From the NCBI GenBank assembly GCA_036381125.1, contig DASVDK010000280.1:1-31914 (forward strand): 31,914 bases of DNA. The letters are read 5' to 3'. The position numbers were made by a program, and so were the translations under genes. The notes beneath the pieces were generated by a model. The model saw only the letters and a program-made list of their open reading frames with translations. It was not told the origin of the DNA and did no database searches. The first letter of the stretch is position 1, and each line of letters starts with the position of its first letter. The stretch comes from DASVDK01 sp036381125 [NCBI: Thermodesulfobacteriota bacterium] (GTDB taxonomy: Bacteria > DASVDK01). Of this stretch, positions 6,183 to 14,116 are shown piece by piece.

Positions 6183-7651
6183 TCCGCACAGCAGGGCTCG
6201 GCCTCGTCGCAGCCGTCGGCGTCGCGGCCGCCGGCTGCGCCGCGGTCGGGCCCGACTACGCGCCGCCGGAGCCGGCCGTCCCTTCGGTCTGGCACGCCGA
6301 GCTCGCGCCGGGCGTGTCGACGGCGGTCGAGGAGCCGGAGGCGCTCGGCCGCTGGTGGGCAACCCTGGACGATCCGGTGCTGACGCGGCTCGTCGAGCGA
6401 GCCGTGGCGGGCAACCTCGAGCTGAAGCGGGCGCAGGCGCGCGTCCGCGAGGCGCGGGCGCGCCGCCGCCAGGTCGCGGCCGACTATCTCCCGAGCCTCG
6501 ACGCGAGCGCGTCGGTCAACCGCCAGCGCTCGAGCGAGGAGACCGGCGCGGGCGGTGCGAGCGGCCCCGGCTTCGCGATCGGCCCGGACACGACGCGGAC
6601 GCTCTACTCGACCGGCTTCGACGCGAGCTGGGAGCTCGACCTCTTCGGCGGCTCCCGGCGCGCCGTCGAGGCGGCGACCGCCAGCCTGCAGGCGAGCCAG
6701 GAGGACCTGCGGCACACGCTGGTGAGCCTCCTGTCGGAGGTCGGGCAGAACTACGTCGACGTGCGGACCACGCAGGCGCGGATCGCGATCGCCGAACGGA
6801 ACCTCGACGTGCAGCGGGAGACCTACGAGATCGCGCGCTTCCGCTTCGAGGCCGGCCTGGTCACGCAGCTCGACGTCGAGCAGGCCCGGTACAACCTGGA
6901 GCAGACGAGCGCCGCGATCCCGGCGCTCCGGATCCAGCTCGCCGAGGCGCGGCACCGGCTCGCGGTCCTCCTGGGGGACCAGCCGGGCTCCCTCGACGCG
7001 GAGCTGGCCGCCGCGGCGGCGGTCCCCGACGTGCCGGCCGGCGTGGCGATCGGCGTCCCGGCGGGCGTGCTGCGCCGCCGGCCCGACGTGCGGCGCGCGG
7101 AGCGCGAGCTGGCCGCACAGACGGCCCGGGTCGGCGTCGCGACCGCCGAGCTCTACCCCGCCTTCTCCCTGATCGGGTCGATCGGGCTCGAGGCGCTGTC
7201 CCTCTCGAACCTCTTCACGGCCTCCGCGCGAACGGCCGCCCTGGGCGCGACCGGGCTCTGGACGGTGTTCGACGCCGGCCGCCTTCGCGCGAACGTCCGG
7301 ATCGAGTCGGCGCTCCAGGAGCAGGCCCTGCTCGCGTACGAGTCCGCCGTGCGAACGGCGCTGGAGGAGACCGAGAACGCGCTGGTGGCGTTCGCGGAGG
7401 AACAGGCGCGCCGCTCGGCCCTGCGCGCAGGGACCGCGGCGGCCGAGCGCGCCGCCACGCTCGCGCGGCAGCAGTACGAATCGGGGCTCCTGGACTTCCA
7501 GCAGGTCCTGGACGCCCAGCGGACGCTCCTGTCGCTCCAGGACCAGCTCGCGGCGAGCGAGGGGGCGGTCGTCTCGAACCTGATCGCCCTCTACAAGGCG
7601 CTCGGCGGCGGCTGGACGCCGGGCGCGGCCGGATCGGACGGTACGCCATGA
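6179..7651 (+). CDS. Outer-membrane efflux lipoprotein, NodT/OprM family (TolC-like)
   Basis: Outer-membrane channel of a tripartite efflux pump, 490 aa. It starts with a lipoprotein signal: a short basic start, a hydrophobic stretch, then AAAGC as lipobox, followed by the family signature VGPDYAPPEPAVP. Two outer-membrane-efflux repeats follow (about 70-260 and 280-480). Typical motifs are LVERAVAGNLELKRAQARV, GFDASWELDLFGGSRRAV and GVPAGVLRRRPDVRRAERELA, with QYESGLLDFQQVLDAQRTLL near the end. GTG 6179 was chosen because it starts the lipoprotein signal; longer in-frame starts add an unlikely Arg/Pro-rich tail. The stop overlaps the adaptor gene by ATGA. Confidence 0.95.
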   Translation: MIRTAGLGLVAAVGVAAAGCAAVGPDYAPPEPAVPSVWHAELAPGVSTAVEEPEALGRWWATLDDPVLTRLVERAVAGNLELKRAQARVREARARRRQVAADYLPSLDASASVNRQRSSEETGAGGASGPGFAIGPDTTRTLYSTGFDASWELDLFGGSRRAVEAATASLQASQEDLRHTLVSLLSEVGQNYVDVRTTQARIAIAERNLDVQRETYEIARFRFEAGLVTQLDVEQARYNLEQTSAAIPALRIQLAEARHRLAVLLGDQPGSLDAELAAAAAVPDVPAGVAIGVPAGVLRRRPDVRRAERELAAQTARVGVATAELYPAFSLIGSIGLEALSLSNLFTASARTAALGATGLWTVFDAGRLRANVRIESALQEQALLAYESAVRTALEETENALVAFAEEQARRSALRAGTAAAERAATLARQQYESGLLDFQQVLDAQRTLLSLQDQLAASEGAVVSNLIALYKALGGGWTPGAAGSDGTP

Positions 7652-8943
7652 CGGACCCGGGGACGGCACCTCGACGCGACGTCGCCGCCGCGCTCGGCCT
7701 CGACGGCTCGTCCCGCCGCCGCTCCCGTCTCGCGCGGTGGGCGGTCCGGGGCGCGGTCGTCGCGGCGCTCGCGATCGCCGTCCTCGCCTGGCTCACGTGG
7801 GACCGGGGCGAGGCGGTGCGATACGAGACCGCCCCGGTGCAGCGAGGCAACCTCACCGTGACGGTCACGGCGACCGGGACCCTCGAGCCGACCAACCAGG
7901 TGGACGTCGGCATCGAGGTGTCCGGCACGATCCGGAGCGTCGAGGTCGACTACAACGATCGGGTGGAGGTCGGTCAGGTCCTGGCGCGACTGGACACCGC
8001 CAGGCTCGAGGCGCAGGTTCAGCAGTCGGAGGCGGCGCTCGCGTCGGCGCGGGCCAGGGTGCTCCAGGCGCAGGCGAGCGTCGAGGAGGCGAAGGCGCGG
8101 TTGTCGCGGCTCGCGCGCGTCCGTGAGCTCAGCGGCGGCCGGGTCCCCTCGCAGGACGAGATGGACTCGGCCAGGGCCAACCTCGCCCGCGCCCGGGCCG
8201 ACGAGGCGAGCGCGAAGGCGGCGGTCGCCCAGGCTCGGGCCACGCTCGACGCCGATCGCACGAACCTCGAGAAGGCCGTCATCCGCTCGCCGATCGACGG
8301 CGTGGTGCTCGCGCGCGCGGTCGAGCCGGGCCAGACGGTCGCCGCCACGTTCCAGGCGCCGGTGCTGTTCGTCCTCGCGGAGGACCTGGCGCAGATGGAG
8401 CTCCACGTCGACGTCGACGAGGCGGACATCGGTCAGGTGCGGGCGGGGCAGGAGGCCACGTTCACCGTCGACGCCTATCCGGACCGCACGTTCCCCGCGC
8501 GGATCACGCGGGTGAACTACGGGTCGGAAACGTCGGAAGGGGTCGTCACCTACCCGGCGGTGCTGGCGGTGGACAACGCCGACCTCACCCTTCGGCCCGG
8601 CATGACGGCGACCGCGACCATCACGGTCGACCACGTCGAGAACGCCCTCCTCGTGCCGAACGCGGCGCTCCGGTTCGCACCCCCCGCGGCGCGGACGGGC
8701 GAGCCGCCGGGCGACGGCGGGTTGATCGGCCGACTCCTGCCGCGGCCGCCCCGCTCGGGCGCGCGGCGGCCGGCCGAACCGGAGGGCGCGGCCGGGCGGC
8801 GCCGCGTCTTCGCGCTCCGCGACGGGCGGCTCGAGGAGATCCCCGTCTCCATCGGCGCGACGGACGGCGTCTCGTCCCAGGTGATTGCCGGCGCGCTCGA
8901 GCCCGGCATGGTCGTGGTCGTCGACGCCGTCGCCGCGGAGTGA
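7648..8943 (+). CDS. Efflux periplasmic adaptor (HlyD/MacA-type membrane fusion protein)
   Basis: 431-aa adaptor linking the inner-membrane ABC transporter to the outer-membrane channel. One N-terminal membrane anchor lies at about residues 33-50 (AVVAALAIAVLAWLTW). It is followed by the first half of a lipoyl/barrel-sandwich domain (VTVTATGTLEP, VGIEVSGTIRSVEVDYNDRV), a long Ala/Arg/Glu-rich coiled coil (about 120-210), the second half (KAVIRSPIDGVVLARAVEPG) and a beta-barrel. A Pro/Arg/Gly-rich insertion of about 45 residues (about 350-395) sits before the final domain, which is unusual for MacA. ATG 7648 overlaps the preceding stop. The next gene begins 3 nt after its stop. The substrate is not predictable. 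Confidence 0.94.
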   Translation: MTDPGTAPRRDVAAALGLDGSSRRRSRLARWAVRGAVVAALAIAVLAWLTWDRGEAVRYETAPVQRGNLTVTVTATGTLEPTNQVDVGIEVSGTIRSVEVDYNDRVEVGQVLARLDTARLEAQVQQSEAALASARARVLQAQASVEEAKARLSRLARVRELSGGRVPSQDEMDSARANLARARADEASAKAAVAQARATLDADRTNLEKAVIRSPIDGVVLARAVEPGQTVAATFQAPVLFVLAEDLAQMELHVDVDEADIGQVRAGQEATFTVDAYPDRTFPARITRVNYGSETSEGVVTYPAVLAVDNADLTLRPGMTATATITVDHVENALLVPNAALRFAPPAARTGEPPGDGGLIGRLLPRPPRSGARRPAEPEGAAGRRRVFALRDGRLEEIPVSIGATDGVSSQVIAGALEPGMVVVVDAVAAE

Positions 8944-8946
8944 GGG

Positions 8947-9642
8947 ATGGCGCCCCTGATCCGGCTCCTGGGCGTCACCAAGGTCTACGGGACCGGCGCC
9001 GCCGCGGTCCACGCGCTGCGCGGGGTCGACCTCGACATCGACGAGGGGGAGTTCGTCGCGGTGATGGGGGCGAGCGGGTCGGGCAAGAGCACCTGCCTGA
9101 ACGTCGTCGGCTGCCTCGACACCCCCACCGGCGGGAGCTACCGCTTCGGCGGCGTCGAGGTCGGCTCGCTCACCCGCGACCAGCGCGCGCTCCTGCGGCG
9201 CGAGTTCCTCGGCTTCGTCTTCCAGGGCTTCAACCTGCTCCCCCGCACCTCGGCGCTGGAGAACGTGGAGCTGCCGCTGATCTATCGCCGCCTCCCCGCG
9301 GCCGACCGGCACGGCCTGGCGCGACGGGCGCTCGCGGCGGTCGGGCTCACGGGGTGGGAGGCGCACACGCCGGGCGAGCTGTCCGGCGGCCAGCAGCAGC
9401 GCGTCGCCATCGCCCGCGCCATGGTGACCCGGCCCGCCGTGCTGCTGGCCGACGAGCCGACCGGCAACCTCGACTCGGCGCGCAGCCGGGAGATCATGGA
9501 ACTCTTGACCGGGTTCAACCGCGACGAGGGGATCACGATCGTCATGGTGACCCACGGGCCCGACATGGCCGCGTATGCGAGCCGCATCGTCCGCTTCCGG
9601 GACGGCCTGGTCGAGGCGGACGAGCGGCGGCGGGCGGCCTGA
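8947..9642 (+). CDS. ABC transporter ATP-binding protein (MacB/LolD type)
   Basis: 231-aa nucleotide-binding subunit. It has Walker A GASGSGKS (about 39-46), Q-loop FVFQGFNLLPR, signature LSGGQQQRVAIARAM, Walker B VLLADEPTGNLDS and the switch histidine in VTHG. The closest families are MacB, LolD and YknY, which power mechanotransmission rather than transport through the membrane. In E. coli the MacB ATPase and permease are one chain; here they are two genes joined by a TGATG overlap. It belongs to a four-gene efflux operon. Confidence 0.96.
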   Translation: MAPLIRLLGVTKVYGTGAAAVHALRGVDLDIDEGEFVAVMGASGSGKSTCLNVVGCLDTPTGGSYRFGGVEVGSLTRDQRALLRREFLGFVFQGFNLLPRTSALENVELPLIYRRLPAADRHGLARRALAAVGLTGWEAHTPGELSGGQQQRVAIARAMVTRPAVLLADEPTGNLDSARSREIMELLTGFNRDEGITIVMVTHGPDMAAYASRIVRFRDGLVEADERRRAA

Positions 9643-10847
9643 TGCTCTGGAGCGCGATCATGCTCGCCCTGCGGGCGATCCGCCGGAGCGCCATGCGGTC
9701 CTTCCTGACCGTGCTCGGCATCGTCATCGGCGTGGCCGCCGTGATCGTCATGGTGACCCTCGGCAGCGGCGCCACCGTCCGGGTCACGGAGCAGGTGGCG
9801 AGCCTCGGCAGCAACCTGCTCATGGTCACCCCCGGCCAGCGGAGAGGCCCGGGCCAGTCCTCCGGCGCGGCGCCGTTCCGGGTGGCGGACGCGGAGGCGA
9901 TCGCGCGGGACGTCCCCGGCGTCGCGGCCGTCGCTCCCGCCGCGAGCCGGTCGGCGACGGCGATCTACGCGAACGAGAACTGGTCCACGCTCGTGACCGG
10001 CAGCACGGAGCAGTACTTCACGGTTCGCAACTGGACCCTCGAGGAGGGTCGGAGCTTCACGCCGGGCGAGGCGCGGACCGGCGCCTCGGTCTGCGTCCTC
10101 GGCGCGACGGTGCGCGCCCGGCTCTTCGGCGCCGAGAACCCGGTCGGCAGCCGGGTCCGGGTCGGCACGCTCTCGTGCGAGGTGATCGGCCTCCTCGAGG
10201 CCAAGGGCCAGTCGACGATGGGCACCGACCAGGACGACCTGGTCGTCGTCCCCCTGCGCACGTTCCAGCGGCGCATCGCCGGCAACGAGGACGTCAACAT
10301 CATCCAGGTCTCGGTCAGGGAGGGGGTCTCGACCGAGCGTGTCCAGGGGGACATCGAGCGGCTCTTGCGGGCGCGCCGCCACATCTCGGCCGGCGAGGAG
10401 GACGACTTCAGCGTGCTGGACATGCGGGAGATCGCCAGCATGCTGTCGGGGACCACGCAGGTGCTGACCGCCCTGCTGGGGGCCGTCGCCGCGGTGAGCC
10501 TCCTGGTCGGCGGCATCGGCATCATGAACATCATGCTCGTGTCGGTGACCGAGCGGACGCGCGAGATCGGCATCCGGCTCGCCGTCGGCGCCCTCGAGCG
10601 CGACGTCCTCCTGCAGTTCCTCGTCGAGGCGGTGACGCTCTCCTCCCTCGGCGGCCTGATCGGCATCACCCTCGCCCTCGCCGCCTCGGTCGCCCTGAGC
10701 GGCGCGCTCGGCGTCCCCTTCGTCTTCGATCCGGGCATCGTGACGATCGCCTTCCTCTTCTCGGCGGCCGTCGGCGTGGTCTTCGGCTACTTCCCGGCCC
10801 GGAAGGCCGCGCGCCTCGACCCCATCGAGGCGCTGCGCCACGAGTAG
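9642..10847 (+). CDS. ABC transporter permease, MacB/FtsX family
   Basis: 401-aa permease of the MacB fold. TM1 is near the N-terminus (SFLTVLGIVIGVAAVIVMVT), followed by a large periplasmic MacB-PCD domain (about 50-280) and three C-terminal helices of the FtsX domain: VLTALLGAVAAVSLLVGGIG, IMNIMLVSVTERTREIGIRLAVGA region, and the last helix ending FGYFPARKAARLDPIEALRHE. The C-terminal PARKAARLDPIEALR motif is typical of the family. Its ATG overlaps the ATPase stop (TGATG). With the adaptor and channel it should expel a hydrophobic drug, peptide or lipid-like product; the actual substrate is unknown. Confidence 0.95.
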   Translation: MLWSAIMLALRAIRRSAMRSFLTVLGIVIGVAAVIVMVTLGSGATVRVTEQVASLGSNLLMVTPGQRRGPGQSSGAAPFRVADAEAIARDVPGVAAVAPAASRSATAIYANENWSTLVTGSTEQYFTVRNWTLEEGRSFTPGEARTGASVCVLGATVRARLFGAENPVGSRVRVGTLSCEVIGLLEAKGQSTMGTDQDDLVVVPLRTFQRRIAGNEDVNIIQVSVREGVSTERVQGDIERLLRARRHISAGEEDDFSVLDMREIASMLSGTTQVLTALLGAVAAVSLLVGGIGIMNIMLVSVTERTREIGIRLAVGALERDVLLQFLVEAVTLSSLGGLIGITLALAASVALSGALGVPFVFDPGIVTIAFLFSAAVGVVFGYFPARKAARLDPIEALRHE

Positions 10848-10855
10848 CGGGCGCC

Positions 10856-12055
10856 TCAGGAGGCCGGCACGATCCTGTAGACGGTCCCGCCCGAGGAGAG
10901 GACGTAGAGTTCGCCAGAGGCGTCCTCGCCGAAGCTCGGGACGCGGCCGCCCGGAGCGAGGGTCGGCCAGACGTGCGGATCGGCGGCCCTCCCGCCGGCG
11001 TACCGGAAGCTCCTGACCCAGCCGGCGCAGTAGTCGGCGTAGAAGTAGGTGCCTTCCAGGTCGGGGATCGCGGAGCCCCGGTAGACGTAGCCTCCCGTCA
11101 CGGAGCAGGCCCCGTCCCGATGCGTCGCGTACTCGAGGACGGGGAGCGTGTAGCCGCGGCCGCGGCACCCGGCCGAGCGGCGGCAGAGCGTCCCTTCCAT
11201 CGCCGCCCAGCCGTAGTTCAGACCGGCCGCGGTGCCGGGGGCGACATCGATCTCCTCGCGCGCCCCCTGGCCGACGTCCCCGATGTAGAGGTCGCCGGTT
11301 GCGCGGTCGAAGCTGAACCGCCAGGGGTTGCGCAGGCCGATGGCCCAGATCTCCGGCTGCGCGTCGGCCCGCCCCACGAACGGGTTGTCCGGCGGCACGG
11401 CGTACGGCGTCCCGCGTTCGGGGTCGGCCCGGTCGACGTCGATCCGGAGCATGGCGCCGAGAAGAGTCGCGGGGTTCTGACCGTGGCCATGGGGGTCATC
11501 GCCGCTGCCGCCGTCGCCGAGGCCGATATAGAGGTAGCCGTCCGGCCCGAAGGCAAGGTGGCCGCCGTTGTGGTTGCCGTAGGGCTGGTCCACCGTGAGG
11601 ATCGGGGTCCGGCTCGCCGGATCGGCCTCGTTGGGGCGATCGGCGAAGGCCTCGTACCGGACGACCTGGGTATCCCCCTCGGCGTCCGTGTAGTTGACGA
11701 AGAAGCGGCGGTTCTCCGCGTACTTCGGATGGAAGGCCAGGCCGAGGAGCCCCTGCTCGCCGCCCCTGGAGACCAGGGCCGAGACGTCGAGGAACGGCGT
11801 CGGCAGCAGGCGCCCGTTCTCGACGATCCGGATCGTGCCGCCCTTCTCGACGATGAACAGGCGGCTCGCATCCTCGGGCGGCGCCGTGAGGAGCACCGGG
11901 AAGTCCAGGCCGGAGGCGACCGCCTCGAGCCGGACCGGCACGTCCCCGGGCGTCCCGGGGGCGCCGGGGCCGCTGGCGTCGCTGCCGTCGCCGCCGCAGG
12001 CGAAGGTGACGAGGAGGATCGAGGTCGGCAGGAGGCGTCGCCGGGCGCCCATCAT
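10856..12055 (-). CDS. PQQ-dependent sugar dehydrogenase-type lipoprotein (GDH/HHIP-like beta-propeller)
   Basis: 399-aa exported lipoprotein: MMGARRRLL, a hydrophobic core and the lipobox VTFAC, then a Gly/Ser/Pro-rich linker and a six-bladed propeller of the soluble glucose dehydrogenase (YliI/Gdh-B) type. Family motifs are RLFIVEKGGTIRIV, GEQGLLGLAFHPKY, NHNGGHLAFGPDGYLYIGLGDGG, IWAIGLRNPWRFSFDRATGDLYIGDVGQ with EEID, and LNYGW. In the family this fold binds PQQ and oxidises aldose sugars, but many members have untested activity and no PQQ genes are in this window. ATG 12055 overlaps the stop of the upstream yjbQ gene (TGATG). It converges with the efflux operon, 8 nt apart. Confidence 0.92.
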   Translation of the reverse strand: MMGARRRLLPTSILLVTFACGGDGSDASGPGAPGTPGDVPVRLEAVASGLDFPVLLTAPPEDASRLFIVEKGGTIRIVENGRLLPTPFLDVSALVSRGGEQGLLGLAFHPKYAENRRFFVNYTDAEGDTQVVRYEAFADRPNEADPASRTPILTVDQPYGNHNGGHLAFGPDGYLYIGLGDGGSGDDPHGHGQNPATLLGAMLRIDVDRADPERGTPYAVPPDNPFVGRADAQPEIWAIGLRNPWRFSFDRATGDLYIGDVGQGAREEIDVAPGTAAGLNYGWAAMEGTLCRRSAGCRGRGYTLPVLEYATHRDGACSVTGGYVYRGSAIPDLEGTYFYADYCAGWVRSFRYAGGRAADPHVWPTLAPGGRVPSFGEDASGELYVLSSGGTVYRIVPAS

Positions 12056-12468
12056 CACTCCCCCATCGCCTTGATGACGACACGCTTCGGCCGCCGCCCG
12101 TCGAACTCGGCGTAGTAGATCTGCTGCCACGGCCCGAGGTCGAGCGCGCCCTTCGTGATCGGCACGATCACCTCGTGGTGGACGAGCAGCGACTTCAGGT
12201 GGGCGTCGCCGTTGGTCTCGCCGGTTCGATGGTGCCGGTAGTCCTCGCGGAAGGGTGCCAGGCGCTCGAGCCACTCGTCGATGTCGGCGATCAGGCCCTC
12301 CTCGGCGTCGTTCACGTAGACGCCGGCCGTGATGTGCATGGCCGACACGAGGACCAGCCCCTCGGCGATGCCGCTCGCCCGGACGACCTCGGCAACGCGG
12401 TCCGTGATGTTGATGTACTCCCGGCGGGACCTGGTCTCGAACGTGAGGTACTCGGTGCGGGTCTTCAC
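12055..12468 (-). CDS. yjbQ: YjbQ family protein (UPF0047; secondary thiamine-phosphate synthase)
   Basis: 137-aa protein of the UPF0047/YjbQ family. Signatures are [47 protein letters not shown] and [18 protein letters not shown]. Conserved histidines (in [14 protein letters not shown] and VHHE) fit the presumed metal site. E. coli YjbQ has weak thiamine-phosphate synthase activity and can replace ThiE in vivo when overproduced, which is established for the family. This is notable because thiE lies 7 kb away in the same window. It is the first gene of a two-gene unit with the PQQ-type lipoprotein. Confidence 0.93.
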   Translation of the reverse strand: MKTRTEYLTFETRSRREYINITDRVAEVVRASGIAEGLVLVSAMHITAGVYVNDAEEGLIADIDEWLERLAPFREDYRHHRTGETNGDAHLKSLLVHHEVIVPITKGALDLGPWQQIYYAEFDGRRPKRVVIKAMGE

Positions 12469-12510
12469 GGCGGCCTCCTCGGGGGCGCGGTGGGGGTGCC
12501 GCTGGGACGG

Positions 12511-12540
12511 TTGACGCTCCCCGAGGGACCAGGGTATACT
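12511..12540 (+). promoter_or_regulatory. Promoter of tRNA-Thr
   Basis: TTGACG (12511-12516), 18 nt, then TATACT (12535-12540): close matches to both sigma-70 boxes, ending 31 nt before the first base of the tRNA. Confidence 0.82.
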
Positions 12541-12571
12541 CTGCGGTCTCGTCTGACCAGCCTACCGGCGA

Positions 12572-12646
12572 GCCGAGCTAGCTCAGTGGTAGAGCAGCCG
12601 ATTCGTAATCGGCAGGTCGTGGGTTCAAATCCCACGCTCGGCTCCA
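12572..12646 (+). tRNA. tRNA-Thr (anticodon CGT)
   Basis: A full cloverleaf can be folded: acceptor GCCGAGC (12572-12578) pairs with GCTCGGC (12636-12642), D-arm GCTC/GAGC with loop AGTGGTA, anticodon stem GCCGA/TCGGC with loop TTCGTAA (anticodon CGT at 12604-12606), T-arm GTGGG/CCCAC with loop TTCAAAT. CCA is encoded (12644-12646). It reads ACG codons. It stands between core genes and a lower-GC segment, a common site for integrated islands. Confidence 0.97.
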
Positions 12647-12859
12647 CGAACTCCGCGGACGTCCCGACCTCGTCCTGCGACCCGAACGCGATTGGTGCCG
12701 AACTGGCACCGCGGTGCCGCGGGCGCACCCTCGTCGAGCACGTCCATCGCGCGCCGAGAGCCGCAGGGCGTTTCGATCGGCAGAGGCTCGGGTTCGGAAA
12801 CGAGAGCCTCGACCTCGAGCAGGTCCGGACCGGCGAGCCAGCCCTTTCGCTCAGCCGAT
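12647..12859. other. Intergenic stretch between tRNA-Thr and the flavoprotein gene
   Basis: No gene is seen in this 213-nt stretch. It holds a perfect hairpin (GGTGCC at 12694-12699, GGCACC at 12705-12710) followed by more GC-rich inverted sequence but no T-run. The hairpin could end transcription from either side. No integrase remnant or second copy of the tRNA 3' end was found here. Confidence 0.5.
12694..12710. terminator. Possible terminator hairpin between tRNA and flavoprotein operon
   Basis: GGTGCC, loop GAACT, GGCACC form a perfect 6-bp stem. It lies 48 nt after the tRNA and 150 nt beyond the stop of the converging three-gene operon. No T-tract follows in either direction, so it is a weak candidate. 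Confidence 0.3.
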
Positions 12860-14032
12860 TCAGAAGGCAACCACCGGAAAGTCCGGCGGCACTCCAAGAT
12901 ACACTTGCCCGAAGGTTCCATACCGCGCCTCGGAGGCGAAGACGTGATGTCTCATGGTCTGGACGTCCCGAAAGCACCGTTCCAACGGGCTGGTGGCTCG
13001 AAACGCGGTCGTTCCCGCGATGCCACACGCGAGATCCACTGCCTGTACCGCGCTGCTCATCGCGTGGGTCATGGCAAGCAACAGGTCCGCTCTCTGCTTC
13101 AGCGAGTGGGTCCCACCGTCGAGGCATCTCTGCCACGCTTCGCTCACCGTGTCGAACAGCAGTAACCGACCTGAACGCAGGACCGCTTCCGCCTTCCCCA
13201 ACTGGACCTGTGCCGACGAGCGTTCTCTCAAGAGGCTCCTCGAAGCCACCGGAGCCTTGGTCGCCGCGAGCTCGGTCACCTCGTCGAGAGCCCTGCGCGC
13301 AACCCCCAGCATCGGCGTCGGGATGCCGGTCGCAGCAACGCCCACGAGCGGGAGTCGATACAGCGGCCCCCGATAGTGGGCCCCCGGCTCGAATTCCGGC
13401 ACCATCGGAAACGTCCGCGATCTGGGCACGTACACGTCGATCACCGATATGTCGTGGCTGCCCGTGCCTCGCATCCCCATGACATGCCAGGTGTCGAGTA
13501 TCTGGCAACTCTCTCTGGGGAAATAGACCATCACCGTCTCCGGCTCGCCTTCGGACTGCCGGTCAGCGTCCACCAGGGCGGTCGACGAGATCCAGTCGGC
13601 GTCATGGCAATTGCTGACGAACGGCGCTCGACCGGAGATCCGGTATCCGCCGTCGGCCGACGTGGCGTTCAGTGGGCGGCCGAACTGGGCGGCGATCAGA
13701 ATGTCCGCGCCACGGCTGTAGATCTCTTCTGCTCCCTCGTCGGGGAGACGTGCACACAGACAAGCCCAGTCCAGAGGGTTCTCCAGGGTCCAGCCGGCGG
13801 CAGAGTCGTGACGGCTGATCTCTTCGACGACGAGTGCGCGGGTGACGGGGTCCGTCTCCAGTCCTCCGAGAGACCGGGGGGTCGACATTCGCAGGAGACC
13901 GGTCTCGCGCAAGGCATTCAGGACTGGCCGGGACAGGCGCCGTTCCCGCTCGGCTTCCGGGTTGTGTTTCCGGATGATTGGCGCGATGTCCCGCGCCGCG
14001 TCGACGAGCGATGTGTCTGCTTCCCGATGCAT
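12860..14032 (-). CDS. Acyl-CoA-dehydrogenase-fold flavoprotein (two-component monooxygenase or dehydrogenase)
   Basis: 390-aa protein with the acyl-CoA dehydrogenase fold. It shows an N-terminal helical domain (ARDIAPIIRKHNPEAERERR, LRETGLLRMSTPRSLGG), a middle beta domain (YRISGRAPFVSNCHDADWI, WHVMGMRGTGSHDISV) and a C-terminal helical domain resembling Acyl-CoA_dh_2. This combination is seen in DszC, HsaA and HpaB-like group D flavin monooxygenases, which use reduced flavin from a partner reductase; no reductase is encoded nearby. A true acyl-CoA dehydrogenase is less likely. The ATG at 14032 has an AGGAG ribosome site about 8 nt upstream. It is the last gene of a minus-strand trio with a covalent-FAD oxidase and an AfsR-type regulator, and its GC is lower than the flanks. 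Confidence 0.85.
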   Translation of the reverse strand: MHREADTSLVDAARDIAPIIRKHNPEAERERRLSRPVLNALRETGLLRMSTPRSLGGLETDPVTRALVVEEISRHDSAAGWTLENPLDWACLCARLPDEGAEEIYSRGADILIAAQFGRPLNATSADGGYRISGRAPFVSNCHDADWISSTALVDADRQSEGEPETVMVYFPRESCQILDTWHVMGMRGTGSHDISVIDVYVPRSRTFPMVPEFEPGAHYRGPLYRLPLVGVAATGIPTPMLGVARRALDEVTELAATKAPVASRSLLRERSSAQVQLGKAEAVLRSGRLLLFDTVSEAWQRCLDGGTHSLKQRADLLLAMTHAMSSAVQAVDLACGIAGTTAFRATSPLERCFRDVQTMRHHVFASEARYGTFGQVYLGVPPDFPVVAF

Positions 14033-14116
14033 GGCCTTCTCCTGCGCCGGGCCCTTGTTCGAGGGTTCCCACCGGCAAGCGCTCTGCGCGCCCTCGAGAA
14101 TCGAGGAACTCGGAGA

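Noticed and set aside
9575-12115. 846-codon plus-strand frame across the MacB permease and the PQQ-type gene
   Set aside because: It covers two recognised genes in other frames, and its composition (Arg, Gly, Ala, Pro) is that of a shadow.
12175-13508. Long frames running through the tRNA on both strands
   Set aside because: They translate the tRNA itself (the typical SSVVEQPIRNRQVVGSNPTL on the plus strand and SVGFEPTTCRLRIGCSTTEL on the minus strand), a well-known artefact.
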